A DNA stretch of 64,000 nucleotides, from contig NZ_JAFIQV010000016.1 in the NCBI RefSeq assembly GCF_017356015.1, forward strand, positions 1 through 64,000. Reading direction: 5' to 3'. The notes beneath the pieces are model-generated. The model saw only the letters and a program-made list of their open reading frames with translations, was not told the origin of the DNA and made no database searches. Made by a program: the position numbers and the translations under genes. Position 1 is the stretch's first letter; the number at the start of each line of letters is the position of its first letter. Below are positions 8,706-17,183 of this stretch, one piece after another. This stretch comes from Azospirillum sp. SYSU D00513. Lineage in GTDB: Bacteria > Pseudomonadota > Alphaproteobacteria > Azospirillales > Azospirillaceae.

Positions 8706-10435
8706 CGCCCTTGTCCGAAGCCGGCGAGTCCGCATCGCCCGAACGCGTCCTGATCCTCGCCTCGCGCGGGCGCGATGCCACCATCGCGGCCTCGATCCTG
8801 CGCGAAGCCGGGCTGGCGGCCGAGGCCTGCGCGGACCTCGGCGGCCTCTTGCGGGAGCTGGAGCTGGGGGCGGGCCTGGCGGTCCTCGCCGACGAGGATG
8901 TCCGGACGGCCGATCTGCACGCGCTGGCCGGCTGGGTGGGGCGGCAGCCGCCCTGGTCGGACTTTCCCTTCATCGTGCTGACCAGCCGCGGCGGAGGTCT
9001 GGAGCGCAACCCGGCGCTGGCACGGCTGCAGGACCTGCTGGGCAACGCCGGATTCCTGGAACGGCCGTTCCATCCCGCGACCTTCGTGAGCGCCGCCCTG
9101 ACCGCACTCCGCGGCCGCCGCCGGCAGTATGAGGCCCGCGCGCGGCTCAAGGAGCTTCACGACCTCAACGCGACGCTGGAGCGGCGCGTCGCGGAAGAGG
9201 TCGCGGAAAAGCTCGGCGCCGAGGAGAAGCTGCGCCAGTCGCAGAAGATGGAGGCGGTCGGCCAGCTCACCGGCGGCGTGGCCCATGATTTCAACAACCT
9301 GCTCCAGGCGATCAGCGGCAGCCTGGAGCTGATCGAGCGGCGGGTCCTGTCCGGATCCTCCCCGGGAGCGGCGGAGCTGGAGCCCTACACGCGGGCGGCC
9401 CGGCAGTCCGTCGACCGCGCCGCCGCCCTGACCCAGCGGCTGCTCGCCTTTTCCCGGCGCCAGCCGCTCCAGCCCAAGGCGGTGGACCTGAACGCCGTGG
9501 TGGCGGGAATGGAGGATCTGATCCGGCGGTCCGTCGGCCTTCCGGTCACGGTGGAGATCATTGCCGAGACCGGCCTGTGGGCCTCGTGGGTCGATGCGAA
9601 CCAGCTTGAGAACACGCTGCTCAACCTGGCAATCAACGCCCGCGACGCCATGCCGGACGGCGGGCGCATCACCATCCGGACGGCGAACGCCGACCTGCGG
9701 GAGACCGCCGCCGCGGCCGAGGCCGGGGTGGAGCCGGGGCGTTACGCGCTGCTGTCCGTGACCGACACGGGCATGGGCATGACGCCGGACGTGCTGGAGC
9801 AGGCCTTCGAGCCCTTCTTCACGACGAAGCCGGTCGGCCAGGGAACGGGGCTGGGGCTGAGCCAGCTCCACGGTTTCGTCCACCAGTCGGGCGGCCACAT
9901 CCGCATCGCCACCGCCGTCGGCGAGGGCACGACGGTGACGCTCTACCTGCCCCTGCACAGCGGTCCCGTCGCGGGGCCGGCGGAGATGGACGGCGCGGCC
10001 GGCGACGGACCGGACGCCCCGCCCGCCGGGATGCCCGTGGCGAGGACGATCCTCGTCGTGGAGGACGAGGCCCTCGTCCGCATGGTCATAGCCGACACGC
10101 TCCAGGAACGGGGATACGACGTGCTGGAGGCCGAGGACGGACCCTCCGCGCTGAGCATCCTGGAATCGGCGGCCCCCATCGACCTGCTGACCACGGACGT
10201 CGGGCTGCCCGGCATGAACGGCCGGCAGGTGGCGGAGATGGCGCGGCGCCTGCGGCCCGGATTGAAGGTGCTCTTCCTGACCGGCTACGCCCACGGGGCG
10301 GGGATGGACGATGAAGCGCTGGGGGCAGGCACGCAACTCCTTAGCAAGCCGGTGGCGCTCGACAGCCTGACCGCCAAGGTGGCGTCAATGCTGGCGGCCT
10401 CCAATCCGGCGCTGGAGCGCATGCCGGGCGAATGA
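8702..10435 (+). CDS. Hybrid histidine kinase partnered with the KaiC-like protein
   Basis: 577 aa, soluble. Residues 1-135 look like a degenerate receiver or pseudo-receiver domain ([18 protein letters not shown]... FLERPF). A coiled coil follows, then HisKA with the phosphoacceptor in [12 protein letters not shown] (His about 195), a HATPase domain ([28 protein letters not shown]), and a C-terminal receiver ([11 protein letters not shown], Asp about 500 in [11 protein letters not shown], Lys in LLSKPV). Start codon TTG at 8702 overlaps the KaiC stop (TTGA). No membrane segment is seen, so the signal is probably cytoplasmic and may come from the KaiC-like partner (inference). Confidence 0.85.
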   Translation: MTPLSEAGESASPERVLILASRGRDATIAASILREAGLAAEACADLGGLLRELELGAGLAVLADEDVRTADLHALAGWVGRQPPWSDFPFIVLTSRGGGLERNPALARLQDLLGNAGFLERPFHPATFVSAALTALRGRRRQYEARARLKELHDLNATLERRVAEEVAEKLGAEEKLRQSQKMEAVGQLTGGVAHDFNNLLQAISGSLELIERRVLSGSSPGAAELEPYTRAARQSVDRAAALTQRLLAFSRRQPLQPKAVDLNAVVAGMEDLIRRSVGLPVTVEIIAETGLWASWVDANQLENTLLNLAINARDAMPDGGRITIRTANADLRETAAAAEAGVEPGRYALLSVTDTGMGMTPDVLEQAFEPFFTTKPVGQGTGLGLSQLHGFVHQSGGHIRIATAVGEGTTVTLYLPLHSGPVAGPAEMDGAAGDGPDAPPAGMPVARTILVVEDEALVRMVIADTLQERGYDVLEAEDGPSALSILESAAPIDLLTTDVGLPGMNGRQVAEMARRLRPGLKVLFLTGYAHGAGMDDEALGAGTQLLSKPVALDSLTAKVASMLAASNPALERMPGE

Positions 10436-10448
10436 ATCGTGCCGGCGG

Positions 10449-10486
10449 GCGAGGCCCCGCCGCCCGCAGGGAAAGCGGGGCCTCGC
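10449..10486. terminator. GC-rich hairpin between convergent genes
   Basis: Perfect 12-bp stem GCGAGGCCCCGC / GCGGGGCCTCGC with a 14-base loop, between the hybrid kinase (plus) and the small 73-aa gene (minus). There is no T-run on either side, so intrinsic termination is uncertain. It may act bidirectionally with Rho or as an mRNA 3' end stabiliser. Confidence 0.5.
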
Positions 10487-10498
10487 GGATCGCCGGCC

Positions 10499-10720
10499 TC
10501 AGCCCTCGCCGGGCATGCGGCCGGGGGCGCCGGAGCCGTGGCTGGGGCTGATCTTCACGGGGTTGGTCGGGTTGGTGCTGTGCTCGGCCTCCTGCTGGAC
10601 GCCGGGCAGGTTGTTCACGCGCGGGCTGTCCGGATTCTTGTCCGTGTTCGGCCCCTTGGTGCCGTGCGGCTGGCTCGTGTCGCCGCCGCTGCGGTGATAC
10701 TCGGTGCGGTCCTCGGCCAT
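10499..10720 (-). CDS. Small hydrophilic protein of unknown function
   Basis: 73 aa, beginning MAEDRTEYHRSGGDTSQ. It is rich in Asn, Pro, Gly, Ser and His, has no hydrophobic stretch, and is probably disordered. Support for a real gene comes from the start context: AAGGAGGA seven bases before the ATG at 10720 is the best ribosome-binding site in this part of the window. A GGAAC-N17-GTT motif lies about 40 bases upstream, the pattern of the alphaproteobacterial general-stress sigma factor EcfG. I do not recognise a family; small disordered stress proteins are a reasonable guess only. Confidence 0.6.
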   Translation of the reverse strand: MAEDRTEYHRSGGDTSQPHGTKGPNTDKNPDSPRVNNLPGVQQEAEHSTNPTNPVKISPSHGSGAPGRMPGEG

Positions 10721-10757
10721 GGCCGGTTCCTCCTTCGCTCGTATCGGTGGAGGGCTC

Positions 10758-10782
10758 AACCGGAACGCCGGCCGGAGGTTCC
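10758..10782 (-). promoter_or_regulatory. Possible EcfG-type (general stress) promoter
   Basis: Read on the minus strand: GGAAC (10782-10778), 17 bases, GTT (10760-10758), 38 bases before the ATG at 10720. This fits the alphaproteobacterial sigma-EcfG consensus GGAAC-N16/17-GTT. Caution: the same bases form an imperfect palindrome (CCGGAAC...GTTCCGG) just past the upstream kinase stop, so the element could instead be a terminator stem. Confidence 0.4.
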
Positions 10783-10798
10783 GGCCTTCCCCACCGGT

Positions 10799-12295
10799 TC
10801 AGGCGGCCCGCGCGGGCGCGCCGGCACCGCCGGTTCCGGAAGCGCCTTCCGCGGCGGCCTCCGGCGGCAGGAGGATGCTGATGCGCAGGCCGGGCCGGTT
10901 GTCCTCCAGCAGCAGGCTGGCGCCATGCAGATGGGCCACCGCCTCCACGAGGCTGAGGCCAAGCCCGTTGCCAGGCGAGGCGCGCGAGGCGTCGAGCCGG
11001 ACGAAGCGGCGCAGCACCTCGCCCCGCATCTCCTCGGGGATGCCCGGCCCGTCGTCGGCGACGGTGATGCGCGCCGCCTGGCCGGGGGCGGCGCCATGCA
11101 GCTCCAGCGCGATGCGCCCGCCCTCGGGCGTGTATTTGATGGCGTTGTCGAGCAGGTTGGACAGGGCCTGCGCCAGGAGCTGGCCGTTGCCGCGCACGGT
11201 CGGCTCGCCCCGGATGGCGATGGACAGGGTCTGGCCCCGCTCCTCCGCCACCGGCTCGTACAGGTCGGCGGCGAGCGCGACCACCTCCGCCAGGGCGACC
11301 GGGACGAAGTCCGTGCGCTTGGCGCCGGACTCGGCTTCGGCGATGGAGAGCAGCGCCGCGAAGGTCGCCAGCAGCCGGTCGGCCTCGGCGATGGTGTCCT
11401 GGAGCACGGCGCGGTAGACGGCGTCGTCGTCCGTCTCCTGTATCAGCGCCAGCTCGATGCGCGAGCGCAGGCGGGTCAGCGGCGTGCGCAGGTCGTGGGC
11501 GACGCTCTCCGTCACCTGCCGCATGCCGGTCATCAGCCGTTCGATCTGGTCGAGCATGGCGTTGAGGTTCTGGGCCAGCCGGTCCAGCTCGTCCCCGCCG
11601 CTGCCCGGCGGCACTCGGCCGCCGAGGTCGCCGGACATGATCTGCCGCGTCGTGCGGTTGATCATCTCGATCCGGTGCATGGCACCGCGGCTGAGCAGCA
11701 GCCCGCCGCCGAGCGCCAGCAGGATGGTGACGCCGACGATCCAGCCGAGCGAGGCGACCATGCGCTCGCGCATCTGGTCGAGTTCGCTCATGTCGCGGCC
11801 GACCAGCAGGCGGAACTGGCCGGGAAGCGTGAAGGTGGCGGCCTTCGCGGTGGAGGGGCGGTCGGCGACGCCGACATTGTCGGCGACCTTGAAATGGACC
11901 CAGTCCGTGGAATCGAAGAGCTGGCCCGGCGGCAGGGGCGGCCAGCCCGACAGGTTGCCGGCCAGCACCTTGCCGTCGGGGGTGGTCAGCAGGTACAGCG
12001 AATTGGTGTGGGGGATGCCGCTGCGGCCGCGCACCACCTCCGCCAGCCCCTGGAGGCCGCGGCGCTGGTACTGCTCCTGGAGGCCGGCCACCTCGGCGGC
12101 GATGGTGTCTCCGATCTCCTGCTCCAGGAAGCCGGCGGTCGTGCGGTAGACCACCAGCAGGATGACGCCGACCGACAGGACGAACAGCCCGACATAGAGC
12201 AGCGCCAACCGGAAGGGGGTCGTGCGCAGCAGCCGCATCCCGGCCGGCAGGCGCGGAAAGGCGAGAGGCGGAAGGGCGAAGCGCCGGCCGGCCAT
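10799..12295 (-). CDS. Membrane sensor histidine kinase (HAMP, HisKA, HATPase)
   Basis: 498 aa. Transmembrane segment 1 is at about 28-50 (LALLYVGLFVLSVGVILLVV). A periplasmic domain of about 130 residues follows, then segment 2 at about 180-200 and HAMP. HisKA has the sequence ESVAHDLRTPLTRLRSR (His about 267); the ATPase has NLLDNAIKYTP, VADDGPGIP and NGLGLSLV. It is the third gene of a degP - regulator - kinase operon; its ATG shares one base with the regulator stop (TGATG). By context it likely senses envelope stress and controls degP, an inference by analogy with Cpx-like systems. The periplasmic domain has no motif I recognise. Confidence 0.87.
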   Translation of the reverse strand: MAGRRFALPPLAFPRLPAGMRLLRTTPFRLALLYVGLFVLSVGVILLVVYRTTAGFLEQEIGDTIAAEVAGLQEQYQRRGLQGLAEVVRGRSGIPHTNSLYLLTTPDGKVLAGNLSGWPPLPPGQLFDSTDWVHFKVADNVGVADRPSTAKAATFTLPGQFRLLVGRDMSELDQMRERMVASLGWIVGVTILLALGGGLLLSRGAMHRIEMINRTTRQIMSGDLGGRVPPGSGGDELDRLAQNLNAMLDQIERLMTGMRQVTESVAHDLRTPLTRLRSRIELALIQETDDDAVYRAVLQDTIAEADRLLATFAALLSIAEAESGAKRTDFVPVALAEVVALAADLYEPVAEERGQTLSIAIRGEPTVRGNGQLLAQALSNLLDNAIKYTPEGGRIALELHGAAPGQAARITVADDGPGIPEEMRGEVLRRFVRLDASRASPGNGLGLSLVEAVAHLHGASLLLEDNRPGLRISILLPPEAAAEGASGTGGAGAPARAA

Positions 12296-12990
12296 CAGGC
12301 CGCCGGCTCGGGCGCGCGCAGGCTGTAGCCCGCCCCGCGCACCGTGTGGATCAGCGGCTGGGGGAAGTCCTTGTCGATCTTCTGCCGCAGCCGGGCGATG
12401 TGCACGTCGATGACGTTGGTCTGCGGGTCGAAGTGATAGTCCCAGACATTCTCCAGCAGCATGGTCCGGGTGACGACGCTGCCGGCGTTGCGCATGAGAT
12501 ATTCCAGCAGGCTGAACTCGCGCGGCAGAAGCTCGATCGGCCTGGCGGCGCGGCGGACGGAGCGCGACAGCAGGTCCATCTCCAGATCGGCGACGGTCAG
12601 CTTGGTCTGGGGCTGGCCGCTTCCGCCGCGCCGGCGGCCCAGCACCTCGATCCGGGCGAGCAGCTCGGAAAAGGCGAAGGGCTTGGTCAGGTAGTCGTCG
12701 CCGCCCGCCCGCAGCCCCTTCACCCGGTCGTCCACGCTGCCGAGCGCCGACAGGAACAGGACGGGCGTGTCGTTCCCCGTCGCCCGCAGGATCTCGACCA
12801 GCGACAGCCCGTCGCGACCGGGCAGCATGCGGTCCACGATCAGCACGTCGTAATGCTCCGACCCGGCGAGGAAGAGCCCCTCCTTGCCGTCGTTGGCGAC
12901 GTCGACGACATGGCCCGCCTCCTTCAGCCCCTTGGCGAGATAGGAGGCGGCCTGCCGGTCGTCTTCGATGACCAGTACCTTCATGTCCAT
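12295..12990 (-). CDS. OmpR/PhoB-family response regulator
   Basis: 231 aa. The receiver domain (KVLVIEDDRQAASYLAKGL) has acidic residues D10/D11, phosphoacceptor D53 in VLIVDRMLPGRDG, and Lys in YLTKPFAFSELLARI. The C-terminal winged helix (LLPREFSLLEYLMRN, VTRTMLLENVWDYHFDPQTNVIDVHIARLRQKID) is typical of the OmpR class. I start at ATG 12990, with GGGGAG nine bases upstream; ATG 12984 is possible. It is the second gene of the degP operon and the cognate partner of the kinase that follows. Confidence 0.9.
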   Translation of the reverse strand: MDMKVLVIEDDRQAASYLAKGLKEAGHVVDVANDGKEGLFLAGSEHYDVLIVDRMLPGRDGLSLVEILRATGNDTPVLFLSALGSVDDRVKGLRAGGDDYLTKPFAFSELLARIEVLGRRRGGSGQPQTKLTVADLEMDLLSRSVRRAARPIELLPREFSLLEYLMRNAGSVVTRTMLLENVWDYHFDPQTNVIDVHIARLRQKIDKDFPQPLIHTVRGAGYSLRAPEPAA

Positions 12991-13037
12991 GAATGTAGAC
13001 TCCCCGACGCCCCGGGCCAAGCCGGCACGGGGAAACT

Positions 13038-13079
13038 GGCCCGGCTCCCTCCGCCGGATGGGGCGGAGGGGGCCGGGCC
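13038..13079. terminator. Long hairpin between degP and its regulator gene
   Basis: An 18-bp stem (13038-13055 with 13062-13079, one mismatch) and a six-base loop, between the degP stop and the response regulator start. On the minus strand it is followed only by AGTTTCCCC. This suggests partial termination or RNA processing that would lower kinase/regulator expression relative to degP. Confidence 0.55.
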
Positions 13080-13099
13080 GACCATGAACGCCAGGCGGG

Positions 13100-14698
13100 T
13101 CAGGCTTGACCGAGCTTGAAGGCGACGAAGTTCTCGGCCCCCCTACGGTTGACCAGCATCAGCACGCTCTTGCGGCCGGACTTGGCGGCGTCGGCGATCC
13201 GGCCCGACAGCTCGGCCGGCGTCTTCACCGCCTCGCCCCCGACCTGCACGATCACGTCGCCCGGCCGGACCGGCGTCTCGCCGGCCTTCTCCGTCAGGCC
13301 GGTCACCACCACGCCGGTGACGCCCTCGCCGAGGCCGAGGCGGGCGCGCGCGGCGGGATCGAGCGGCGCCAGCCTGAGGCCCTGCACCGGCTCCACCGCC
13401 TCGGCCTGTGGCGCGGTTTCGGCCGCCGCGACCTGCTGCGGCTCGGACGGCAGCGCGTCGATGGAGGCGGTGACCGTCTGCTCCCGGCCCTGGCGCACCA
13501 CCGTCAGCTCGGCCTTGCCGCCGGGTTTGGTGTCGGCGACGCGGCGGGTCAGGTCGCGCAGCTCGCGGACCGGCTTGCCGTCGTAGCCGAGGATCACGTC
13601 GCCCTGGCGCAGGCCGGCGCGGGCGGCGGGGCTGCCCGCCGTCACGTCGGCGACGAGCGCCCCCTTGGCCTCGGTAAGCCCGACGCTCTCCGCGATGTCC
13701 GGGGTGACCGCCTGGATCTTCACGCCGAGCCAGCCGCGCTCGACCCGGCCGCTCTCCTTGAGCTGGGCCACGACGTTCTTGGCGAGGTTCGCCGGGATGG
13801 CGAAGCCGATGCCGACCGAGCCGCCGTTGGGCGAATATATGGCCGTGTTGATGCCCAGAACCCGCCCGTCCATCGTGAAGGTCGGGCCGCCCGAATTGCC
13901 GCGGTTGATGGCGGCGTCGAGCTGGAGGAAGTCGTCGTAGGGGCCGCTGTGGATGTCGCGGCCGCGCGCCGAGACGATGCCCTTGGTCACCGTGCCGCCC
14001 AGCCCGAAGGGGTTGCCGACGGCCAGCACCCAGTCGCCGACGCGGGCCTTGTCGCTGTCGCCCCATTCGAGGGCCGGCAGCGGCGCCGCGGGCTCCACCT
14101 TCAGCAGGGCGATGTCGGTCTTGGCGTCGCGGCCGATCAGCTTGGCCGGAAGCTGCGTTCCGTCCTGGAGCGTGACCTCGATCTCGTCGGCGCCGTCGAT
14201 GACGTGGTTGTTGGTCACGACATAGCCCGAGGCATCAATGATGAAGCCGGAGCCGAGCGCGCCGACCTTGCCGCCCTGCTGCCCCTCCCCGTCCTCCGGC
14301 GCGCCGTTCGGGCCACCCTCCGGACCACCCTCCGGACCACCTTCCGGACCCTGGCGGAACTGGCGGAAGAACTCCTCGAAGGGGGTGCCCGGCGGGAAGC
14401 CCGGCGGCATGGCGGGGCCACGCCCGGCCTCGGCCGTGCGGGTGGTGGAGATGTTGACGACGGCGGGCGACACCCTGGCGGCGAGTTCGGCGAAGCTTCC
14501 CGGCGCTTCCTGGGTGATGACGGCCTGGGCCGAGGCTTCGTGGGAGGTCGCGACGGCGGCGATGCCGACAGGGCCGGCCAGCATGGTCGTGCCGAGCATC
14601 AGCGCCGCGAGGGTCCGGCGCAGCCGCCGGCGCGGGGACATGGCCGAGGCAGCGGCGGTGGTGGCGTCGGTGAAGTCGGCGTTGTGGCCGGCGGTCAT
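13100..14698 (-). CDS. degP: Periplasmic serine protease/chaperone, DegP/HtrA (Do) family
   Basis: 532 aa. An Arg-rich N-terminus and hydrophobic segment (LAALMLGTTMLAGPVGIAA), with ASAQA as the likely cleavage site, give a signal peptide. The trypsin-like domain has a complete triad: His165 in TNNHVIDG, Asp195 in KTDIALLKV and Ser269 in RGNSGGP. Two PDZ domains follow (around 300-390 and 430-525). The LA-loop region carries a repetitive Gly-Pro-Glu stretch (GPEGG units encoded by 12-base repeats at about 14318-14355). ATG at 14698 (GGAG seven bases upstream) is preferred over the upstream TTG. Role: degradation and refolding of misfolded envelope proteins. First gene of the operon with the downstream two-component system. 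Confidence 0.92.
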   Translation of the reverse strand: MTAGHNADFTDATTAAASAMSPRRRLRRTLAALMLGTTMLAGPVGIAAVATSHEASAQAVITQEAPGSFAELAARVSPAVVNISTTRTAEAGRGPAMPPGFPPGTPFEEFFRQFRQGPEGGPEGGPEGGPNGAPEDGEGQQGGKVGALGSGFIIDASGYVVTNNHVIDGADEIEVTLQDGTQLPAKLIGRDAKTDIALLKVEPAAPLPALEWGDSDKARVGDWVLAVGNPFGLGGTVTKGIVSARGRDIHSGPYDDFLQLDAAINRGNSGGPTFTMDGRVLGINTAIYSPNGGSVGIGFAIPANLAKNVVAQLKESGRVERGWLGVKIQAVTPDIAESVGLTEAKGALVADVTAGSPAARAGLRQGDVILGYDGKPVRELRDLTRRVADTKPGGKAELTVVRQGREQTVTASIDALPSEPQQVAAAETAPQAEAVEPVQGLRLAPLDPAARARLGLGEGVTGVVVTGLTEKAGETPVRPGDVIVQVGGEAVKTPAELSGRIADAAKSGRKSVLMLVNRRGAENFVAFKLGQA

Positions 14699-14866
14699 GG
14701 GGCGCTCCGTGTCTTGCAATGGGATCTGCGATGAGGTCTGGCGATCCGGATGGACCGGCTGAACCGGCCTTGCGCCCTTAAGTAGGGGATCTCCCCTGAC
14801 CGCCGCCTTGCCGGGGCATTAAAGATTTTTCAGGAATGGAACGGCCGGAATCCGGCGCTGGCCCGT

Positions 14867-14890
14867 GGAACGATTTCAACAACTTACGTT
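14867..14890 (+). promoter_or_regulatory. Putative EcfG-type promoter upstream of the DUF4384 gene
   Basis: GGAAC at 14867-14871, exactly 16 bases, GTT at 14888-14890. This matches the alphaproteobacterial general-stress consensus GGAAC-N16/17-GTT and lies 77 bases before the chosen ATG. It overlaps the 5' end of an open reading extension, which argues further for the downstream start. Confidence 0.5.
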
Positions 14891-14966
14891 GGCCCGCCCG
14901 TCGCGGCAGGGTACAGTGGCGCCGACGCTTGTGTGCGAGGATGACGGAGTGCCGCAGGAGAGCTGG

Positions 14967-15908
14967 ATGCTGGAGCGGGGCGGCGCGCCCGGATCCCCGG
15001 AACGGTGCCGGCGCGCGCTCGCGCTGGCCGCCCTCCTCCTGCCCTTCCTGGGCGATGCTGGCGGCTGGCCTGCGGCGCAGGCAGCGGAAGCGGAGACGGA
15101 GGCCGCGGTTCAGCCCATCACCGCCGATCCGGGCGGCGCCCCGGCCGATGCCGCCGCGCCGGTGTCCGTGACGAAACTCGACCTCGCGGCGCTGAGGGCC
15201 GAACTCGCCGGGCTGCGCTGCGCGGTGATCGAGTTGGAGCGGCGGGAGGACGGCCTGCTCGTCGTCTCCGGCAACGCCTGGGACGACGGAGCCGCGGGCG
15301 ATGCGGAAGGTGATGCCCGAGGTGATGCCGGGGACGGCGCCGGCGCGCGGGTCCGGCCGATTCTCGACCGGCACGCGCCGGGGCACCCGCACAGCCTGTC
15401 CGTCGCCGCCATCGGTGCCGCCTTCTGCGAGCCGCTTGCCGTGCTGGCCGACGCGCGGGCCGCGAACCTCCGCCGCTCGCCGCCGCTGGTCATCCGCACC
15501 GCGTCGGGCGAGCGGAGCTTCAAGGGCGGCGATCGGCTGCGCTTCGAGATCGAGGCGCCGGACTTCCCGGCGCATGTGCAGGTGGATTTCTACGGTTCGG
15601 ACGGAAACGTGGTCCATCTCCTCCCGAACCCGCTGGAGACCAGCGGACGGATGGAGGCGGGGAGCGTGCGGCGCCTGGGCGACCAGACGGCCACCGGACG
15701 CCACTGGAGCGTCGGCCCGCCCTATGGTCAGGAGCTGATCGTGGCCGTCGCCAGCGGGACGCCGCTCTTCACGGCCCCGCGCCCGGAAGCCGAACCGATC
15801 GCCGACTATCTGCCCGAGCTGCGGCGCGCCCTGCGCGCGGCCGGGGTGGAGGGCGAATCGCTCTCCCCGGTCGCCGCCGCGCTCTTCCTCGTCACAGCGC
15901 CTCCGTGA
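14967..15908 (+). CDS. Exported DUF4384-domain protein
   Basis: 313 aa. The N-terminus (Arg-rich, then ALALAALLLPFLG, likely cleaved near AAQAAEA) is a signal peptide. The C-terminal half has the DUF4384 pattern: FKGGDRLRFEIEAPDFP, HVQVDFYGSDGNVVHLLPN, then a strand pair ending YGQELIVAVAS. DUF4384 modules often accompany Ser/Thr kinases and phosphatases or lie in envelope/secretion loci. I chose ATG 14967 (AGGAGAG upstream) because it puts the signal peptide at the N-terminus. Its last 17 bases overlap the convergent PP2C gene. Exact function unknown. Confidence 0.72.
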   Translation: MLERGGAPGSPERCRRALALAALLLPFLGDAGGWPAAQAAEAETEAAVQPITADPGGAPADAAAPVSVTKLDLAALRAELAGLRCAVIELERREDGLLVVSGNAWDDGAAGDAEGDARGDAGDGAGARVRPILDRHAPGHPHSLSVAAIGAAFCEPLAVLADARAANLRRSPPLVIRTASGERSFKGGDRLRFEIEAPDFPAHVQVDFYGSDGNVVHLLPNPLETSGRMEAGSVRRLGDQTATGRHWSVGPPYGQELIVAVASGTPLFTAPRPEAEPIADYLPELRRALRAAGVEGESLSPVAAALFLVTAPP

Positions 15909-16743
15909 CCGGGTCGGCGTCGGAGACGGGCCGGTCGAAGCGGACCAGCAGCACGGTGACGTTGTCCTGTCCCCCGGCCTGGTTCGCCGCTTCGATCAGC
16001 GTGGCGCAGGCGCTCTCCAGCCCCTTTTCGTCCTGACCCGCCGGCGCGCTTGCCGGCGAATTGGCGGACCGCAGCAGCAACAGGCGGATCGCCTCGTCCG
16101 GAAGCATGGCGTTCAGCCCGTCGGAGCAGAGCAGATAGAGGTCGCCCGCCGCGACGGCGTGGACGGCGATCTCCGGCTCGACCTTGGCACCCGTGCCCAG
16201 CGCGCGCACGATGATGTTCTTGGGCGGCGCCGTGCCCTCGGCGCCGCCGTCCAGCCACATCTGGTACAGGCTGTGGTCGCGCGTGAGCTGGGCCAGCTCG
16301 CCGTCGCGCAGGCGGTACAGGCGGCTATCCCCGGCGTGAAAGGCGATCAGCCGGTCGCTGCCCGGCAGCCGCCACAACCCCGCCACCGTCGTGCCCATGC
16401 CGCGCCCTTCGGGAAAGCCCCTCTCCCGGTTCAGCGCGTGGAGCCGGCGGTTCGCCGACCGCACGGCCGCCTGGACGATGGCGGCGGCGGTCTCGCCGTC
16501 GGGCATTCCGCGGCCCCCGGCCCCGCCGAGAAGCCGTTCGCGGAGGTGGGCACGCACCGAGGCGCAGATGGTCGCGGCCGCGGTCCGGCTCGCGACGTCG
16601 CCGCCGGCATGGCCGCCCATACCATCGCAGACGAGTGCCAGGCCGATGTCCGCCTCCAGGCTCCAGTAATCCTCGTTGCGCGCCCGAACCCGCCCGACGT
16701 CCGTCTGTCCGGAGGCGCTCATCTGACAGGCGGTCTGCGGCAT
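15892..16743 (-). CDS. PP2C-type serine/threonine protein phosphatase
   Basis: 283 aa. PP2C/Stp signature motifs are in order: TDVGRVRARNEDYW, LALVCDGMGGHAGGDVAS (metal-binding Asp and Gly), GMGTTVAGLW, FHAGDSRLYRLRDG, LTRDHSLYQ, DLYLLCSDGLN and GGQDNVTVLLV. It should dephosphorylate Ser/Thr-phosphoproteins in the cytoplasm in a Mn/Mg-dependent way. No Hanks-type kinase is in the window, which is unusual for this phosphatase class. Start ATG 16743 or 16722; neither has a good ribosome-binding site. Convergent with and overlapping the DUF4384 gene. Confidence 0.88.
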   Translation of the reverse strand: MPQTACQMSASGQTDVGRVRARNEDYWSLEADIGLALVCDGMGGHAGGDVASRTAAATICASVRAHLRERLLGGAGGRGMPDGETAAAIVQAAVRSANRRLHALNRERGFPEGRGMGTTVAGLWRLPGSDRLIAFHAGDSRLYRLRDGELAQLTRDHSLYQMWLDGGAEGTAPPKNIIVRALGTGAKVEPEIAVHAVAAGDLYLLCSDGLNAMLPDEAIRLLLLRSANSPASAPAGQDEKGLESACATLIEAANQAGGQDNVTVLLVRFDRPVSDADPVTEAL

Positions 16744-17174
16744 GAGGAAAGGCGGCTCCGGCGGTGCTGGCGGGGAATCTGGACGTTCCAGGGCGCGGCA
16801 GGGAAAGGCCCGCGCACCCGTCGCCTCCGATGATGCTCCAGGCGCCGACAAAGATACAGCGTCGCATGCCCAGCGGGAAGACGGGCATGGCCGGACGCGA
16901 TGGCCGGACTCACGGGCATCCGGTGCCGCCGGGGAACCGGTCACCGCCCTGTTAGGTTTCACAGCTACTCGCGGGCCGGCCTGAAGGCGACACTGGCCGT
17001 TCCCGCTCCACATCCGCCCATGCACGCCAACCACGCCCCCGATGACCGGAGCAGAAGACGGCCCTTCGGCCCGAGGGGCCGGGCGAGGTGCCCTCCGGGC
17101 CTTGCCGCCGCGTTCCCCTCGGGCGTGATGGACATGGCTCCCCACAGGGGCGGCAGAGCCGGGCGGAGCGCGCC
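16744..17174. other. Divergent intergenic region without a gene
   Basis: About 430 bases between the PP2C gene (minus) and the HisKA_2 kinase (plus). No open frame here looks coding. It contains several short GC hairpins (for example GGCCCTTCGGCCC near 17060) and two GGAAC strings, neither with a GTT at the EcfG spacing. Promoters for both flanking genes must lie here but I cannot place them. Confidence 0.5.
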
Positions 17175-17183
17175 TTGAGTTCC

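Noticed and set aside
13106..14734. 542-codon plus-strand frame opposite degP
   Set aside because: Shadow frame with skewed composition; the minus strand has the full HtrA catalytic triad.
16933..16953. GGAAC ... GTT near the HisKA_2 kinase as an EcfG promoter
   Set aside because: Spacer is 13 (or 18) bases rather than 16-17.
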